DNA from: Neptuniibacter sp. UBA6509
GTDB taxonomy: Bacteria > Pseudomonadota > Gammaproteobacteria > Pseudomonadales > Balneatricaceae
Reading direction: 5' to 3'
DNA: 37,219 nucleotides
NCBI GenBank assembly: GCA_002435145.1
Contig: DJLT01000003.1
Coordinates: 28,212 to 65,430 of the forward strand
The position numbers and the translations under genes were made by a program. A model generated the notes under the pieces. That model was given only the letters and a program-made list of their open reading frames with translations, did not search any database and was not told the origin of the DNA. Below are positions 28,079 through 36,958 of the stretch, piece by piece (position 1 is the stretch's first letter; each line of letters begins with the position of its first letter).

Positions 28079-29188
28079 ATGAAGAAGAAAGCACTCGCTT
28101 TTGCTGTAGCGGCTTTATCTGTACAAGCACCTTTGAGTCATGCGCTTGAAGTTGGTGTCATTTTGGATGCTTATCATAAGTCCGATGAGACTGCTCTGAA
28201 TGGGCGTACAGAAGGCTTTGGTTCTAGTCATAGTGAGCTTAGCCTGAGCCAAGATCTTGGTGATGTGGCGACAGCGCAGATGACATGGGTCGGGGAGTGG
28301 AACGAAGAAGGTTCTGATCTTGAACTGGAAGAGTTATACATCCAAAGCACGTCTCTTCCCGGCAATATTAGCTTAACTGGTGGTCGTTTTTTAGCGGACA
28401 TTGGTTACTTAAATGCTAATCACAGCCACTCAGATAATTTCAGTGAACGTCCTTTAATGTATAAAGCGTTCCTAGGTGGGCATTATTATGATGATGGTGT
28501 TTCTGCCAGCATGGTTTTACCAACAGATCGTTACTGGCGTGTAAGTGCGGGTGCATTTGGCGGTGATGAACTCGGTGAAGAGCACTCTGTTAATACTATT
28601 GGTACCTGGACGCTTTCTACCGAGTTTGGTGATGATTTTGGTAATAACTCCAGCTGGCAGGCAGGTGTTAGTTACTTGAAAAACCGTACACAGGAAGCGG
28701 GTCATCATGATGAGGAAGATGAGCACGATCACGAAGGTCATTCTCACTCCCATGGTGCTGAATATCAAGGTGAGCACCTTTATTTAGCGGACATCGTTTG
28801 GAAGTGGGCTCCTCAAGGTAACAACCGTAAGCAGCAGGTGAAAATTGCGGCTGAATATGCGTATGTTGATGACCTATATGAAGCCGAAGTCGATCACTAC
28901 ACGGGTTGGTACCTTTCTGGGATATATCAGTTCGATGAAAACTGGTCTACAGGTATCCGTCATGGTCAAGTAGATCTAGCTCATGAACATGAGCATGAAG
29001 GCGAACATGAATGGGAAGATTCTGAGCTTAAAGAAACCAGCATTATGTTGAGCTGGCAGCCAACGCATACGCAGCGTTTACGTTTGGAATATCGTCATCA
29101 GGATGCTAAGAACATGGAAGGTGAAGACAACGCGATTACCCTTCAGTATCAAATAGGATTTGGCGCTCATGCTGCACATGGCTTCTAG
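28079..29188 (+). CDS. His-rich outer-membrane beta-barrel protein, probable zinc uptake
   Basis: The 369-aa precursor has a Sec signal peptide (MKKKALAFAVAALSVQAPLSHA, cleaved before LEVGV). The mature chain has alternating aromatic/hydrophobic strands, Gly-Asn turns and a C-terminal Phe, as expected of a BAM-inserted beta-barrel. Two His/Asp/Glu-rich segments, HHDEEDEHDHEGHSHSHG (about residues 209-226) and HEHEHEGEHEWED (about 302-314), would lie in loops and could capture Zn2+. No TonB box or plug domain is visible, so it looks like a porin rather than a TonB-dependent receptor. It sits under a Zur-like site and overlaps the start of a ZnuA-like gene. Zinc as the substrate is inference from context. 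Confidence 0.8.
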   Translation: MKKKALAFAVAALSVQAPLSHALEVGVILDAYHKSDETALNGRTEGFGSSHSELSLSQDLGDVATAQMTWVGEWNEEGSDLELEELYIQSTSLPGNISLTGGRFLADIGYLNANHSHSDNFSERPLMYKAFLGGHYYDDGVSASMVLPTDRYWRVSAGAFGGDELGEEHSVNTIGTWTLSTEFGDDFGNNSSWQAGVSYLKNRTQEAGHHDEEDEHDHEGHSHSHGAEYQGEHLYLADIVWKWAPQGNNRKQQVKIAAEYAYVDDLYEAEVDHYTGWYLSGIYQFDENWSTGIRHGQVDLAHEHEHEGEHEWEDSELKETSIMLSWQPTHTQRLRLEYRHQDAKNMEGEDNAITLQYQIGFGAHAAHGF

Positions 29189-30137
29189 TTATAGGGCTTC
29201 TAAATGCACTTTTGCTAAAGAGAAAGCTTCTAAATGCTCTGTTGCTAAAGCTTCTAAATACTTGTCGGCAGTTTTACTGTTGATCGTTGCTCTGCCTGTG
29301 CAAGCGCTAACCATATTTACCTGTGAGCCCGAGTGGGCGGCGTTAAGCCGCCAACTTGCGCCGGAAGCTAAAATCTATAGTGCAACCCATGTTTATCAGG
29401 ACCCACACTATATCGAAGCTCGACCGAGCCTAATCGCTAAATTGGCTAAAGCCGATATGGCGATCTGTAGCGGCGCAAGCTTAGAAGCGGGCTGGTTACC
29501 GGCGCTACAAAAGCGTGCATCTAACCGTAGAGTCTCTGACGGTTCAATCGGTATGTTGTACCTGTCTGAACATGTAAACACGATTGAAAAGCATGAAAAA
29601 GGCTTCTTCAGTACTGAGCATGTTCATCCTGAAGGTAATCCTCATTTTCACTTAGATCCAGAGCGTGTGGCTCAACTGGCTAGAGTAATCAGTGAACGAA
29701 TGCAGCAGATCGATCCTGAGCAGAAAGATCAATATGTTCAGTCGCTTCAGCGTTGGCAGTCGCAGTGGCAGAGTTCAATCGAAGGGTGGCAGGCCATAGC
29801 TGAAAAACTGCGTTCCAAGCCGATTGTTGTGCAGCACTCTAGTTTTAGTTATCTGTTGAACTGGACGGGGATGAAAGTGGTCGCAGATCTTGAGCCTAAT
29901 CCGGGTGTTCCACCGACGATGACTCATCTACAAGGGGTGGTCGCAACAGTAAAACAGCAGTCACCTACGGCCGTTGTGACTAATTGGTATCAAAACGATA
30001 AAGGGGCCCGTTGGTTGTCAGAAGAGGCTCACCTAACGCACCTAAGTTTACCTGCTACGGTGGATCTTGAGGGTGAGATTAATGACTTAACTAAGTTATT
30101 TGACCATCTTTTAGTTCAGTTACAAGGGGCAAATTAA
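29169..30137 (+). CDS. ZnuA-like metal-binding protein of an ABC transporter
   Basis: This is a periplasmic solute-binding protein of the cluster A-I (zinc/manganese) type. The hydrophobic signal core is YLSAVLLLIVALPVQA, cleaved before LTIFTCEPEW. Likely metal ligands are the His in QDPHYIEA, GNPHFHLDP and VVQHSSFSYLLNW, and the late VDLEGE acidic region. A His-rich loop (HVNTIEKHEK, STEHVHPEGNPHFH) precedes the second ligand. The start is uncertain: ATG 29169 overlaps the upstream gene by 20 bases and AGGA lies 10 bases before it. Other choices are ATG 29178 and a TTG at 29262. The first 30 residues consist of repeated ASKC-VAK units. It overlaps the permease gene by one base. Confidence 0.85.
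   Translation: MLHMASSYRASKCTFAKEKASKCSVAKASKYLSAVLLLIVALPVQALTIFTCEPEWAALSRQLAPEAKIYSATHVYQDPHYIEARPSLIAKLAKADMAICSGASLEAGWLPALQKRASNRRVSDGSIGMLYLSEHVNTIEKHEKGFFSTEHVHPEGNPHFHLDPERVAQLARVISERMQQIDPEQKDQYVQSLQRWQSQWQSSIEGWQAIAEKLRSKPIVVQHSSFSYLLNWTGMKVVADLEPNPGVPPTMTHLQGVVATVKQQSPTAVVTNWYQNDKGARWLSEEAHLTHLSLPATVDLEGEINDLTKLFDHLLVQLQGAN
29196..29261 (+). repeat. Triplicated GCTTCTAAAT unit at the start of the ZnuA-like gene
   Basis: GCTTCTAAATGC at 29196 and 29226 and GCTTCTAAATAC at 29250, with GTTGCTAAA or TTTGCTAAA between them. The repeats encode an Ala-Ser-Lys-rich stretch ahead of the signal-peptide core. The 30- and 24-base spacings keep the reading frame. Confidence 0.7.
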
Positions 30138-31018
30138 TGCAAGCCTTGATTATTGGCTTACCCGCTTTAGTGGCGGGTCTTTTGATTCTGGCGAGTCATG
30201 TTCCTTTAGGGCAACAAGTACTTAAGCGCGGCATAGTGTTTATTGATCTGGCGATTGCTCAGCTAGCTGCGTTGGGTGCCATCATGGCAGCCCAATGGCA
30301 TCTAGGTGGGCTGTTCCTAGGTTTTAGTGATGGACATGATCATAGCCATGGGCATGCACAATTGCATGAAGAATGGATCACCTTAGGTGTCGCTATTCTG
30401 TTTTCGATTATGGGTAGCTTATTAGTCGCTTGGATAAACCATAACCTTCCCAACTGGCGTGAGGCTTTTATTGGCCTTATTTATGTGAGTTCAGCATCAC
30501 TATTAGTGTTGTTCGTTGCTGGGCAGCCGCAAGGAGGTCAAGCGCTGACTCGAACGCTTAGTGGCGATATTTTATGGCTATCTTGGTCGGATCTGATTCC
30601 GTTAGCGGTAATGGCGGTACTGATTCAGCTGGTATCGATTTTTAGATCTGAATGGCTTGAACGCTTTTTCTATTTTGCCTTTGCGATCACCATCACACTC
30701 TCTGTTACTCAGGCGGGAATCTATCTTGTCTTTGCGAGCTTAATAGCGCCAGCCCTGGCTGCAGAAGTGCGAGGTCGCTCTATCATATGGGCTTATTTCG
30801 CAGGTGTGATTGGATTTGTGGGTGGGTTAACGATGGCGTGGTCTTTGGATCTACCCGCTGCGGCTACAATCGTTTTATCGTTAATTGCCAGCATGATATT
30901 TGTACTGCTATTACAGGCGACGTTAGATCGCAGCTGTGTTAATAAAACTCCTAATCAAATGCCTAATAAAAACACTCATAAAGCTACTGATAAAAGTGAA
31001 TCAAAATCCGCTTTATGA
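30137..31018 (+). CDS. ZnuB-like ABC-3 family metal permease
   Basis: This is an inner-membrane permease of the zinc/manganese ABC-3 family, 293 aa with about 7-8 hydrophobic helices. Family segments are GIVFIDLAIAQLAALGAI (about residues 32-49), SLLVLFVAGQPQG, ALTRTLSGDILWLSWSDL and FASLIAPALAAEVRGR (about 201-216). A loop DGHDHSHGHAQLHEE (about 65-79) is rich in potential zinc ligands. The ATG overlaps the preceding stop by one base (TAATG), so it is translationally coupled to the binding protein. No ATPase gene follows; transcription ends at a terminator. It must use an ATPase encoded elsewhere, if it is an active ABC transporter. Confidence 0.88.
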   Translation: MQALIIGLPALVAGLLILASHVPLGQQVLKRGIVFIDLAIAQLAALGAIMAAQWHLGGLFLGFSDGHDHSHGHAQLHEEWITLGVAILFSIMGSLLVAWINHNLPNWREAFIGLIYVSSASLLVLFVAGQPQGGQALTRTLSGDILWLSWSDLIPLAVMAVLIQLVSIFRSEWLERFFYFAFAITITLSVTQAGIYLVFASLIAPALAAEVRGRSIIWAYFAGVIGFVGGLTMAWSLDLPAAATIVLSLIASMIFVLLLQATLDRSCVNKTPNQMPNKNTHKATDKSESKSAL

Positions 31019-31035
31019 GTGAATGACGCTTAGCA

Positions 31036-31076
31036 AGAATAAGCCCCTCGCCCCCTTCCGGGCTTATTCTTTTTTT
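31036..31076 (+). terminator. Rho-independent terminator after the permease gene
   Basis: AGAATAAGCCC (31036-31046) and GGGCTTATTCT (31060-31070) form a perfect 11-bp stem around a 13-base loop. A T7 run follows. It shows that no ATPase gene belongs to this transcript. Confidence 0.92.
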
Positions 31077-31127
31077 AATTGCTTTGAAGCTTACAGGCGG
31101 TTATTTCTACAGAAGTTTTTTCCCAGC

Positions 31128-31790
31128 TTATTTGACGTTTAAAGCATCTAATAAAGAGGGAATAAACGGCATCTGTTGGTCTGAACCTGAACGTGCCTTT
31201 TGTTTAGCGAGTAGAGCATCCGAAGCCGCTTGGTAAATTCGAGATTGTACCGGGTGCTGCTGAATATCTCGTCCATCATGCAGGGATTGTTCGCAAACGT
31301 TGGCATCAGGCGAGCTAAACCAGCGACAAGATAAAGGTCGGTGGGCATAGATAGAGCATGCATTTTCACTATCCAAAAAAGGGCAGGGAGCTCGGTATAA
31401 CGGCGCTTGTCTGACGGTTATGTTGTGTTCTAGTTTTCCCTTTAGATCCTCAATATCTTCCTCAGAATGAGTCTCTATAATGTGTTTGCTGATGTCAGCG
31501 ACAGTTTGTTGAGGCACAGTGATCGGGAAATGACAGCAGTGATGACAGCCTTTTCCACAAGCGACCGAGTGATTATTACCAAAGTTTTGCGTAAACGCTT
31601 GGCTCGCATCATTGATATATTGCAGAGCAACGGCGATCTCATCTGATGGATTATCTAGAGCTGCAATACTGATATAAATTTGCTTGCTGAGATTACCAAA
31701 GAGCGCTTCATACTCAGCCGTTACTTGTTGCAGTTTCTCGGCAACGTGACTGACATCGGCGGTAGAAAAGAAAACGTCGGGCTCTGACAT
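31128..31790 (-). CDS. YkgJ-family cysteine-cluster protein
   Basis: The 220-aa protein carries the YkgJ (UPF0153) metal-chelate pattern: CGKGCHHCC (Cys at about residues 78, 82, 85 and 86), then PCPFLDSENACSIYAHRPLSCRW with three more Cys, and a final VCEQ. The family is thought to bind zinc or iron, and its cellular role is not established. No signal peptide is present. It is transcribed from its own A/T-rich upstream region, convergent with the permease terminator. Being next to zinc genes may be chance. Confidence 0.85.
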   Translation of the reverse strand: MSEPDVFFSTADVSHVAEKLQQVTAEYEALFGNLSKQIYISIAALDNPSDEIAVALQYINDASQAFTQNFGNNHSVACGKGCHHCCHFPITVPQQTVADISKHIIETHSEEDIEDLKGKLEHNITVRQAPLYRAPCPFLDSENACSIYAHRPLSCRWFSSPDANVCEQSLHDGRDIQQHPVQSRIYQAASDALLAKQKARSGSDQQMPFIPSLLDALNVK

Positions 31791-31902
31791 AAATAAGCTC
31801 TTAGAATCAGGGGAACTGCATATTCAGCTATGCATAGAATCTAGAATACAGCAGTATAACTTATCTTATCGTCTCTTTTTTAATATCTGTTTTCATGCCG
31901 GT

Positions 31903-32283
31903 TTACTTATCGTTGTCGGAAGTCACTACTACCTTGAGCTCTTTACCGCCATAACCGTGAACGGAATCATGCCCGCGGATAATAATCTGCTTAGCATCGT
32001 TGGGAATTTTGATCCCGGATAAGCTACGGGTGAAAGGCTGTTCATTAACATGGGGATGATGCAGGGTTCGGGTCGCATAAAGGCTACCGTCTTCTCCTAG
32101 AACTTCCCATCTGTTAGCGTAATGATCCCAGCCCGTGTCGGCATGTTTTAGCGTAACCGCGATATGGTAAAGGCCGTTACCGCTTTTCGTTACTTTTGCA
32201 TCAATTACATCGACCTCTCCCGCATAGCTATTAGAGGTGAAACCGATGGTGAGTAATGCGAGTGCATAGAGGGATGCTTTCAT
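31903..32283 (-). CDS. Small conserved secreted protein of unknown function
   Basis: The 126-aa precursor begins MKASLYALALLTIGFTSNSYA, a clear Sec signal peptide cleaved before GEVDV. This ATG (32283) follows an AGGAAGG site, whereas longer frames run back into the 24-bp repeats. The mature domain, roughly 105 aa, looks like one beta-sandwich, with HADTGWDHYANRWEVLGEDG, TRTLHHPHVNEQPFTRSLSG and IRGHDSVHGYGGKEL. I recall similar secreted proteins from marine bacteria but know no function. The many His and Trp residues suggest a ligand or metal site, which is inference. Confidence 0.75.
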   Translation of the reverse strand: MKASLYALALLTIGFTSNSYAGEVDVIDAKVTKSGNGLYHIAVTLKHADTGWDHYANRWEVLGEDGSLYATRTLHHPHVNEQPFTRSLSGIKIPNDAKQIIIRGHDSVHGYGGKELKVVVTSDNDK

Positions 32284-32330
32284 GCTGACCTTCCTGTCGA
32301 ATGGTTTCTTATAAGATCTATATCTGCCTG

Positions 32331-32402
32331 CTAAGTTCAACCCGTTTGTGTAGGCTAAGTTCAACCCGTTTGTGTAGACTAAGTTCAACCCGTTTGTGTA
32401 GA
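32331..32402. repeat. Three tandem copies of a 24-bp unit
   Basis: The 24-base unit CTAAGTTCAACCCGTTTGTG plus TAGR repeats three times (32331, 32355, 32379), with only a G/A change at the last base. On the minus strand the first copy includes the last codons and stop of the hydrolase gene (TQTG and TGA), so the 3' end of that gene appears to have been triplicated. The extra copies lie in the 101-base gap before the small secreted protein gene. Confidence 0.9.
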
Positions 32403-33170
32403 CAGTTCCTTGAGTATAGATTGCAGGACTAAAGCCGTTTCATCTGGTTGTTCGAAGGGGAACAGGTGGCCACTATCAAAGCCGACGAGTTTCATATTTG
32501 GAAAGTTACGACTCCACCATTTTTTCTCACTGCGAGCAAAGAGATCACTCTTTTTGCCATAGATAACGGTACCTGGCACCTGCTTTAAACATTTAGGTGC
32601 TTGGAGTAATACATTGCGGAAGATATCGGCCTCTATTTCGGGTGAGATACTAAGTTCCACGCCGCTATCAGTGTCGATAAGTCCGTAGTTGATGTAGTCA
32701 TCAAAGCAGGCCGGGTGGAAGGATCTGAAAAGGCTTTTTTGCGCTAAGTATTCTCGTGCTTGTTCGCGGCTGTCGAATTGAGAGCGACGTTTAGCGGCAC
32801 GTTGCGCAGGTGACACTTTATCCATTAAACCCATCTTCTTTATGAGCTTAAGCAGATAACGTTTTCGTGTGCTAAATAAAACCGGATCTAACAGAATTAC
32901 TTGTTGAAATAGGTCCGGACGAAGAGCCGCCGCGATCAATGTAACGATCGCTCCAGCCGAATGCCCCATTCCAATCACAGGCGCTTGCTGATTCTGCTCA
33001 ATATCCGCAATAAGTTCTTTCGCATAGTTGCGCAGATCACCATTTAGGGGGTAGTCACCATGCCCCATCTTTTCAACGTAATTCACAGGGTAATCAGGCA
33101 ATAAGCTAAACAGATATGTGTAGCTACTACCGGGGAATCCGTTGGCGTGACTGAATTGGATTGAGGCCAT
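32385..33170 (-). CDS. Alpha/beta-fold hydrolase
   Basis: The 261-aa cytoplasmic protein has the alpha/beta-hydrolase layout: an oxyanion HANGFPGSSYTYL motif near the N-terminus and nucleophile Ser71 in GMGHSAGA (GxSxG). The acid is probably the Asp in YGKKSDLFA, and the His is in DSGHLFPFEQP near the C-terminus. The substrate cannot be read, but esterase, lipase or acyl-CoA thioesterase activity is possible. It lies 11 bases after tetR on the same strand, so the two are likely co-transcribed. That regulator probably also controls the divergent fatty-acid genes. A link to fatty acyl ester metabolism is inference. Confidence 0.85.
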   Translation of the reverse strand: MASIQFSHANGFPGSSYTYLFSLLPDYPVNYVEKMGHGDYPLNGDLRNYAKELIADIEQNQQAPVIGMGHSAGAIVTLIAAALRPDLFQQVILLDPVLFSTRKRYLLKLIKKMGLMDKVSPAQRAAKRRSQFDSREQAREYLAQKSLFRSFHPACFDDYINYGLIDTDSGVELSISPEIEADIFRNVLLQAPKCLKQVPGTVIYGKKSDLFARSEKKWWSRNFPNMKLVGFDSGHLFPFEQPDETALVLQSILKELSTQTG

Positions 33171-33181
33171 TATCTATTCGC

Positions 33182-33787
33182 TCAGGGATGGTTAGTTAGC
33201 ATGCGCACCGTATTTTTAGCGATATCGGCGATGTCTTCACGGTTTACATAGATACCGTCATTAAAGAGTCTGCATAGCCCGTGTAAAGCTGCCCAGCTTG
33301 ATTGAGCGATACGCAAACTTGGTTGCCTAGGGTCAAATACATGTTGCTGTTGTAATGCTTCGACCCACTCTAACCAGAGGTGAAAACTGCTTTTTGATAT
33401 CTCTTGTAGTGCCGTGGTGGGTTGCCCTGTTTTCCAAATTTCACGCCCATACATCAGGTCATAGGTTTCCCTTTGCTCATCAGCAAAGCGTAAATAGGTT
33501 AAGACATAGCGTTCAAAAGATTCAATCGCGCTGAGTGATTGATCATCCGTTGGGATCGATTTAATCAACTCATCTTGCTGCTTGAACCCTTGCTCTGCAA
33601 TTGCGCAGAGCAATTCGTTCTTGTCTTTGAAGTGATGATAGGGCGCTGTTCTGGATACACCCACTTTGTCCGCTAATTTACGAATAGACAGGTTATCCAC
33701 ACCGCCTTCTGAAATCAGATCAGTCGCAGCAGAGAGTAGAGATTCTCTTAAATCACCGTGGTGATAGTTCTTTTTAGATGTCGTCAT
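33182..33787 (-). CDS. TetR-family transcriptional regulator
   Basis: This is a dimeric repressor, 201 aa from the ATG at 33787 (MTTSKKNYHHGDLRESLL). The helix-turn-helix is at about residues 30-50 (LSIRKLADKVGVSRTAPYHHF), and the ligand domain contains SSWAALHGLCRLFNDG. A longer frame from a TTG at 33823 would begin inside the operator and is rejected. No Shine-Dalgarno is present: the seven bases before ATG are CCCTCCT. A -35/-10 pair (33823-33795) places transcription start at or next to the ATG, so the mRNA may be leaderless. Operators lie between it and the divergent isomerase gene. The ligand may be an acyl-CoA or fatty acid, inferred from the neighbours. Confidence 0.88.
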   Translation of the reverse strand: MTTSKKNYHHGDLRESLLSAATDLISEGGVDNLSIRKLADKVGVSRTAPYHHFKDKNELLCAIAEQGFKQQDELIKSIPTDDQSLSAIESFERYVLTYLRFADEQRETYDLMYGREIWKTGQPTTALQEISKSSFHLWLEWVEALQQQHVFDPRQPSLRIAQSSWAALHGLCRLFNDGIYVNREDIADIAKNTVRMLTNHP

Positions 33788-33810
33788 AGGAGGGAATTTA
33801 TCAATCAATC

Positions 33811-33823
33811 TTGACAGTGTCAA
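33811..33823. promoter_or_regulatory. TetR operator 1, overlapping both divergent promoters
   Basis: TTGACA-G-TGTCAA is a perfect palindrome. On the minus strand its TTGACA is a consensus -35, with TAAATT 17 bases on (33800-33795) as -10 for tetR. On the plus strand its TTGACA has TTATCT 17 bases on (33834-33839) as a possible -10 for the isomerase gene. Binding here would shut off both directions. Confidence 0.75.
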
Positions 33824-33849
33824 AATTAATGGTTTATCTTGTGGTTATC

Positions 33850-33862
33850 TTGACGCTGTCTA
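33850..33862. promoter_or_regulatory. TetR operator 2
   Basis: TTGACGCTGTCTA is an imperfect copy of operator 1 within the shared context ATCTTGAC-3-TGTC. It lies 39 bases from operator 1, close to the predicted start of the rightward transcript. Two sites suggest cooperative binding by two TetR dimers. Confidence 0.65.
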
Positions 33863-33900
33863 GTTTGTTTTTAGAGCCTAGAATTTATTCAAAAGTGCGG

Positions 33901-33943
33901 CCTATAAAAGCAAACCTATAAAAAGCTAACCTATAAAAATAAG
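33901..33943. repeat. Three near-tandem copies of a 14-15-bp unit
   Basis: CCTATAAAAGCAAA (33901), CCTATAAAAAGCTAA (33915) and CCTATAAAAATAAG (33930). It lies in the 5' leader of the isomerase gene just before the ribosome-binding region. TATAAA in each copy can mimic a -10 box. Confidence 0.7.
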
Positions 33944-33954
33944 AGCAACAGTAG

Positions 33955-34800
33955 ATGAGTTACCAAACATTCACAGTGCAGGTGGAAGAGCATATTGCCC
34001 ACCTGCAACTGAATCGACCAGACGCATGCAATGCGATGAATAAAGCTTTCTGGCAAGAGTTCCCTGACGCATTACGCAAGTTAGATGCAGAGGCTGAAGC
34101 GCGTGTTTTAGTGATCTCATCCGTTGGTAAGCATTTTTCCGCCGGTATGGATCTGGAGATATTCACTCAGCCTGACCCACAAATGTTTAATGGTGAAGCA
34201 GGGCGACGTGCTGAAGCGATGCGACGCTTAGTACTGCAACTGCAAGAATGCTTTACGTTATTGGAGAGTATCCGCATCCCCGTGATCAGTGCGATTCAAG
34301 GCGGCTGCATTGGTGGTGCACTCGATCTGGTATGCGCTACAGATATGCGTTACTGCACAGATAATGCTTACTTTACGGTGAAAGAAACTGAATTAGGCAT
34401 GACGGCAGATCTGGGTACGTTGCAGCGGTTACCACAGCTGATTCCAAGCGGCCTAGCCCGAGAACTGGCTTACACCGCGCGTAAGATGGATGCGACTGAG
34501 GCGAAAAATGCAGGGCTAGTTAATCAGACCTTTCCTACTCAAGAAGCGTTGTTAGATGCGGTGATGTCTACGGCAGCAACCATTGCTGCGCAATCACCTT
34601 TAGCTGTCACCGGATGTAAACAGATGATGAATTACGCTCGTGATCATAGTGTCAGTGATAGCTTAAGTTACATGGCTACTTGGCAGGCGGGGATGTTTCA
34701 GCCGGAAGATATGTTGCAAACATTTAGCGCAAAAATGTCAGGTAAACCCGCAGACTTTAAACCACTGCGGAAAGTCATCGCGCCTTTTACGGCCGAATGA
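33955..34800 (+). CDS. Delta3,5-delta2,4-dienoyl-CoA isomerase (ECH1 type)
   Basis: This crotonase-fold enzyme, 281 aa, moves conjugated double bonds during oxidation of unsaturated fatty acids. HFSAGMDLEIF (about residues 61-71) and GGCIGGALDLVCATDMRYCT (about 117-136) form the oxyanion hole. Three acidic residues match rat ECH1 with a constant offset of 52: Asp124 (rat Asp176), Glu144 (Glu196) and Asp152 (Asp204), the last in ELGMTADLGTLQRLPQLI. Hydratases lack this set. Divergent tetR and downstream fadH (133 bases on) complete a module. A plain enoyl-CoA hydratase label is common for such genes but less precise. Confidence 0.88.
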   Translation: MSYQTFTVQVEEHIAHLQLNRPDACNAMNKAFWQEFPDALRKLDAEAEARVLVISSVGKHFSAGMDLEIFTQPDPQMFNGEAGRRAEAMRRLVLQLQECFTLLESIRIPVISAIQGGCIGGALDLVCATDMRYCTDNAYFTVKETELGMTADLGTLQRLPQLIPSGLARELAYTARKMDATEAKNAGLVNQTFPTQEALLDAVMSTAATIAAQSPLAVTGCKQMMNYARDHSVSDSLSYMATWQAGMFQPEDMLQTFSAKMSGKPADFKPLRKVIAPFTAE

Positions 34801-34927
34801 TAAATGCTTTGAATTAGATGTATTTAATTACAAGCATTGAAACAAAAAGCATCAAAAGAACAAATATCTAAATAGCAGCGACTAAAATAAAAACTGAGCT
34901 GTTTATCAGCCATGACGACAAGAGTAA

Positions 34928-36958
<2,031 letters not shown>

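Noticed and set aside
32331-32402. CRISPR or integron site in the 24-bp triple
   Set aside because: The copies are contiguous with no spacers and match the hydrolase 3' end.
33788-33823. TTG start adding 12 residues to TetR
   Set aside because: It lies inside operator 1 and the -35 box, and the family N-terminus begins at MTTSKK.
33901-33943. CCTATAAAA triple as three promoters
   Set aside because: TATAAA recurs, but there are no matching -35 boxes at fitting distance. A simple repeat is the safer reading.
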